Assembly (NCBI RefSeq): GCF_000350225.1 | Contig: NW_005178610.1 | Span: 124,001 to 188,000, forward strand | Source: Chondrus crispus | Taxonomy: Eukaryota; Rhodophyta; Florideophyceae; Gigartinales; Gigartinaceae | Direction of reading: 5' to 3' | Length of the DNA stretch: 64,000 nt | In this document: piece by piece, positions 63,504 to 64,000 of the stretch | How the letters are laid out: the number at the start of each line of letters is the position of its first letter | Numbering within the stretch: the stretch's first letter is position 1 | Program-made: the position numbers and the translations under genes | The notes under the pieces: generated by a model | Told to the model about the DNA's origin: nothing | What the model saw: the letters and a program-made list of their open reading frames with translations, nothing else | Database searches by the model: none

Positions 63504-64000
63504 ATGAACCAGGATTCGAGTCGGAAACGATTGGATAGGGGAGAAAGACGCGCTCGTGCTGAGAATGAAGAAGCAGCTGGTACCGTAGCTAGTGCTCGGA
63601 CCGACAATAGCTCTGGCAATGGGGCGAGTGCTGAAAGGAGGCGCGGAGGTCGTCGTGGTCGTGGTCGTCGTGGTTCTCGCGGTGCTCGTGGTACTCGTGG
63701 CACTCGTGGTACTCGTGATGGCCGTGGTGGTGGTAGGGCGCGTGCTGCGAATGATGGGAGTGAAGGTGGAGAAGAAACGGCTTCCGTCGCAGGCAAGAGC
63801 GCCAGTGTTGCTGCACGCGGTGCGGCTGAGGATGCTGCGTCCAAGGGCAGAGCAGCGGCTACGACTGCGATGCCCATATCCGTTGGACCAGTTGTTCTGC
63901 GCGTGCGCAGTCCACCTCGACCCCGAAAGAAGGGAGGCCAAACGATCAAGAGAGCAGCATCAAATTCCGCTGAGGAAGGAACCAGAACCCTAACCGATAC
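63504..64000 (+). CDS. RG/GAR-rich nuclear protein, N-terminal part, runs off the window
   Basis: The frame opens after a TGA at 63393; ATGs lie at 63435 and 63504. I choose 63504 (MNQDSSRKRLDRGERRARAE) because of the TATA box position. After an acidic/basic start comes an Arg-Gly/Ser/Thr repeat region of about 35 residues (RRGRGRRGSRGARGTRGTRG and on, about 63648-63740). An Ala-rich part follows, then a basic PPRPRKKGGQTIKR patch, still open at the window end. RG repeats are common in RNA- or chromatin-binding proteins and are targets of arginine methylation. Valine-rich and His-rich readings of the same bases in other frames are shadows. Domain beyond the edge unknown. Confidence 0.6.
   Translation, partial: MNQDSSRKRLDRGERRARAENEEAAGTVASARTDNSSGNGASAERRRGGRRGRGRRGSRGARGTRGTRGTRDGRGGGRARAANDGSEGGEETASVAGKSASVAARGAAEDAASKGRAAATTAMPISVGPVVLRVRSPPRPRKKGGQTIKRAASNSAEEGTRTLTD

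Noticed and set aside
63592-63993. Valine-rich frame and the minus-strand Thr- or His-rich frames over the same bases
   Set aside because: These are out-of-phase readings of the Arg-Gly repeat region of the plus-strand gene.
1-64000. CRISPR array, rRNA operon, bacterial promoters or phage genes
   Set aside because: No regular short direct repeats with unique spacers, no rRNA text, and gene style is eukaryotic; the ParB-like domain alone does not make this bacterial.

Overview
The window looks like nuclear DNA of a eukaryote with few or no introns. The recognisable proteins are a ParB-like DNA methyltransferase, a methyltransferase-SET fusion, a DUF7869-type transposase, a Tnp2-type transposase, a tyrosine-recombinase/RecQ-like protein and a chromodomain-bearing Gypsy pol. 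Long open frames, TATA boxes, basic nuclear-localisation-like patches and abundant LTR elements fit a compact algal genome. A florideophyte red alga of the Chondrus type is my best guess, but this is inference from gene style, not a database match. A basidiomycete-like source is the main alternative.

Layout. Bases 1-564 and 12861 onward belong to one plus-strand Gypsy/chromovirus fossil. Its gag region is split by a 12.3 kb DNA transposon (565-12860) with about 250 bp terminal inverted repeats. Inside that transposon, all on the minus strand, are a decayed NT-C2/coiled-coil gene, a small unknown frame, a 1007-residue ParB-like/DNA methyltransferase protein and a 773-residue DUF7869-like transposase. 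There are also plus-strand gene debris and a possible P450 scrap. The Gypsy pol ends with a chromodomain near 17.7 kb. A long, poorly coding tail follows, with antisense frames (21.7-23.45 kb), a purine tract and a likely 3' LTR (about 23.56-24.37 kb).

From 25 to 31.3 kb lie two more minus-strand LTR-element fossils: a Copia-like gag/protease scrap, and a Gypsy gag-protease piece with its 5' LTR. A related solo LTR sits at 37.86-38.48 kb. From 32 to 36 kb is a decayed Tnp2/CACTA-like transposase, with 102-112 bp tandem repeats at its 5' side. From 38.5 to 51.3 kb the sequence is mostly repeats. It includes a 0.4-0.7 kb family with copies at 38.6, 41.2, 41.9 and (inverted) 50.2 kb, whose edge holds an expanded 26 bp minisatellite. 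One clear but unrecognised 515-residue gene lies at 44.9-46.5 kb, next to a Sel1-repeat scrap.

From 51.6 to 57.5 kb is a single minus-strand reading frame broken by just two stops. It encodes an OrsD-like zinc-finger/tyrosine-recombinase part, a RecQ-like helicase and a cysteine-rich tail. From 59.3 to 62.2 kb is a DNA methyltransferase fused to a SET domain, with its N-terminal part in an overlapping frame. Three near-identical palindromes stand between it and the plus-strand start of an RG-rich protein that runs off the window (63.5 kb on).

The two most striking systems are the transposon that pairs a ParB-like methyltransferase with a DUF7869 transposase, and the recombinase-helicase-zinc frame. 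With the methyltransferase-SET fusion they give three loci, in 64 kb, that combine DNA modification or recombination chemistry with mobile-element features.
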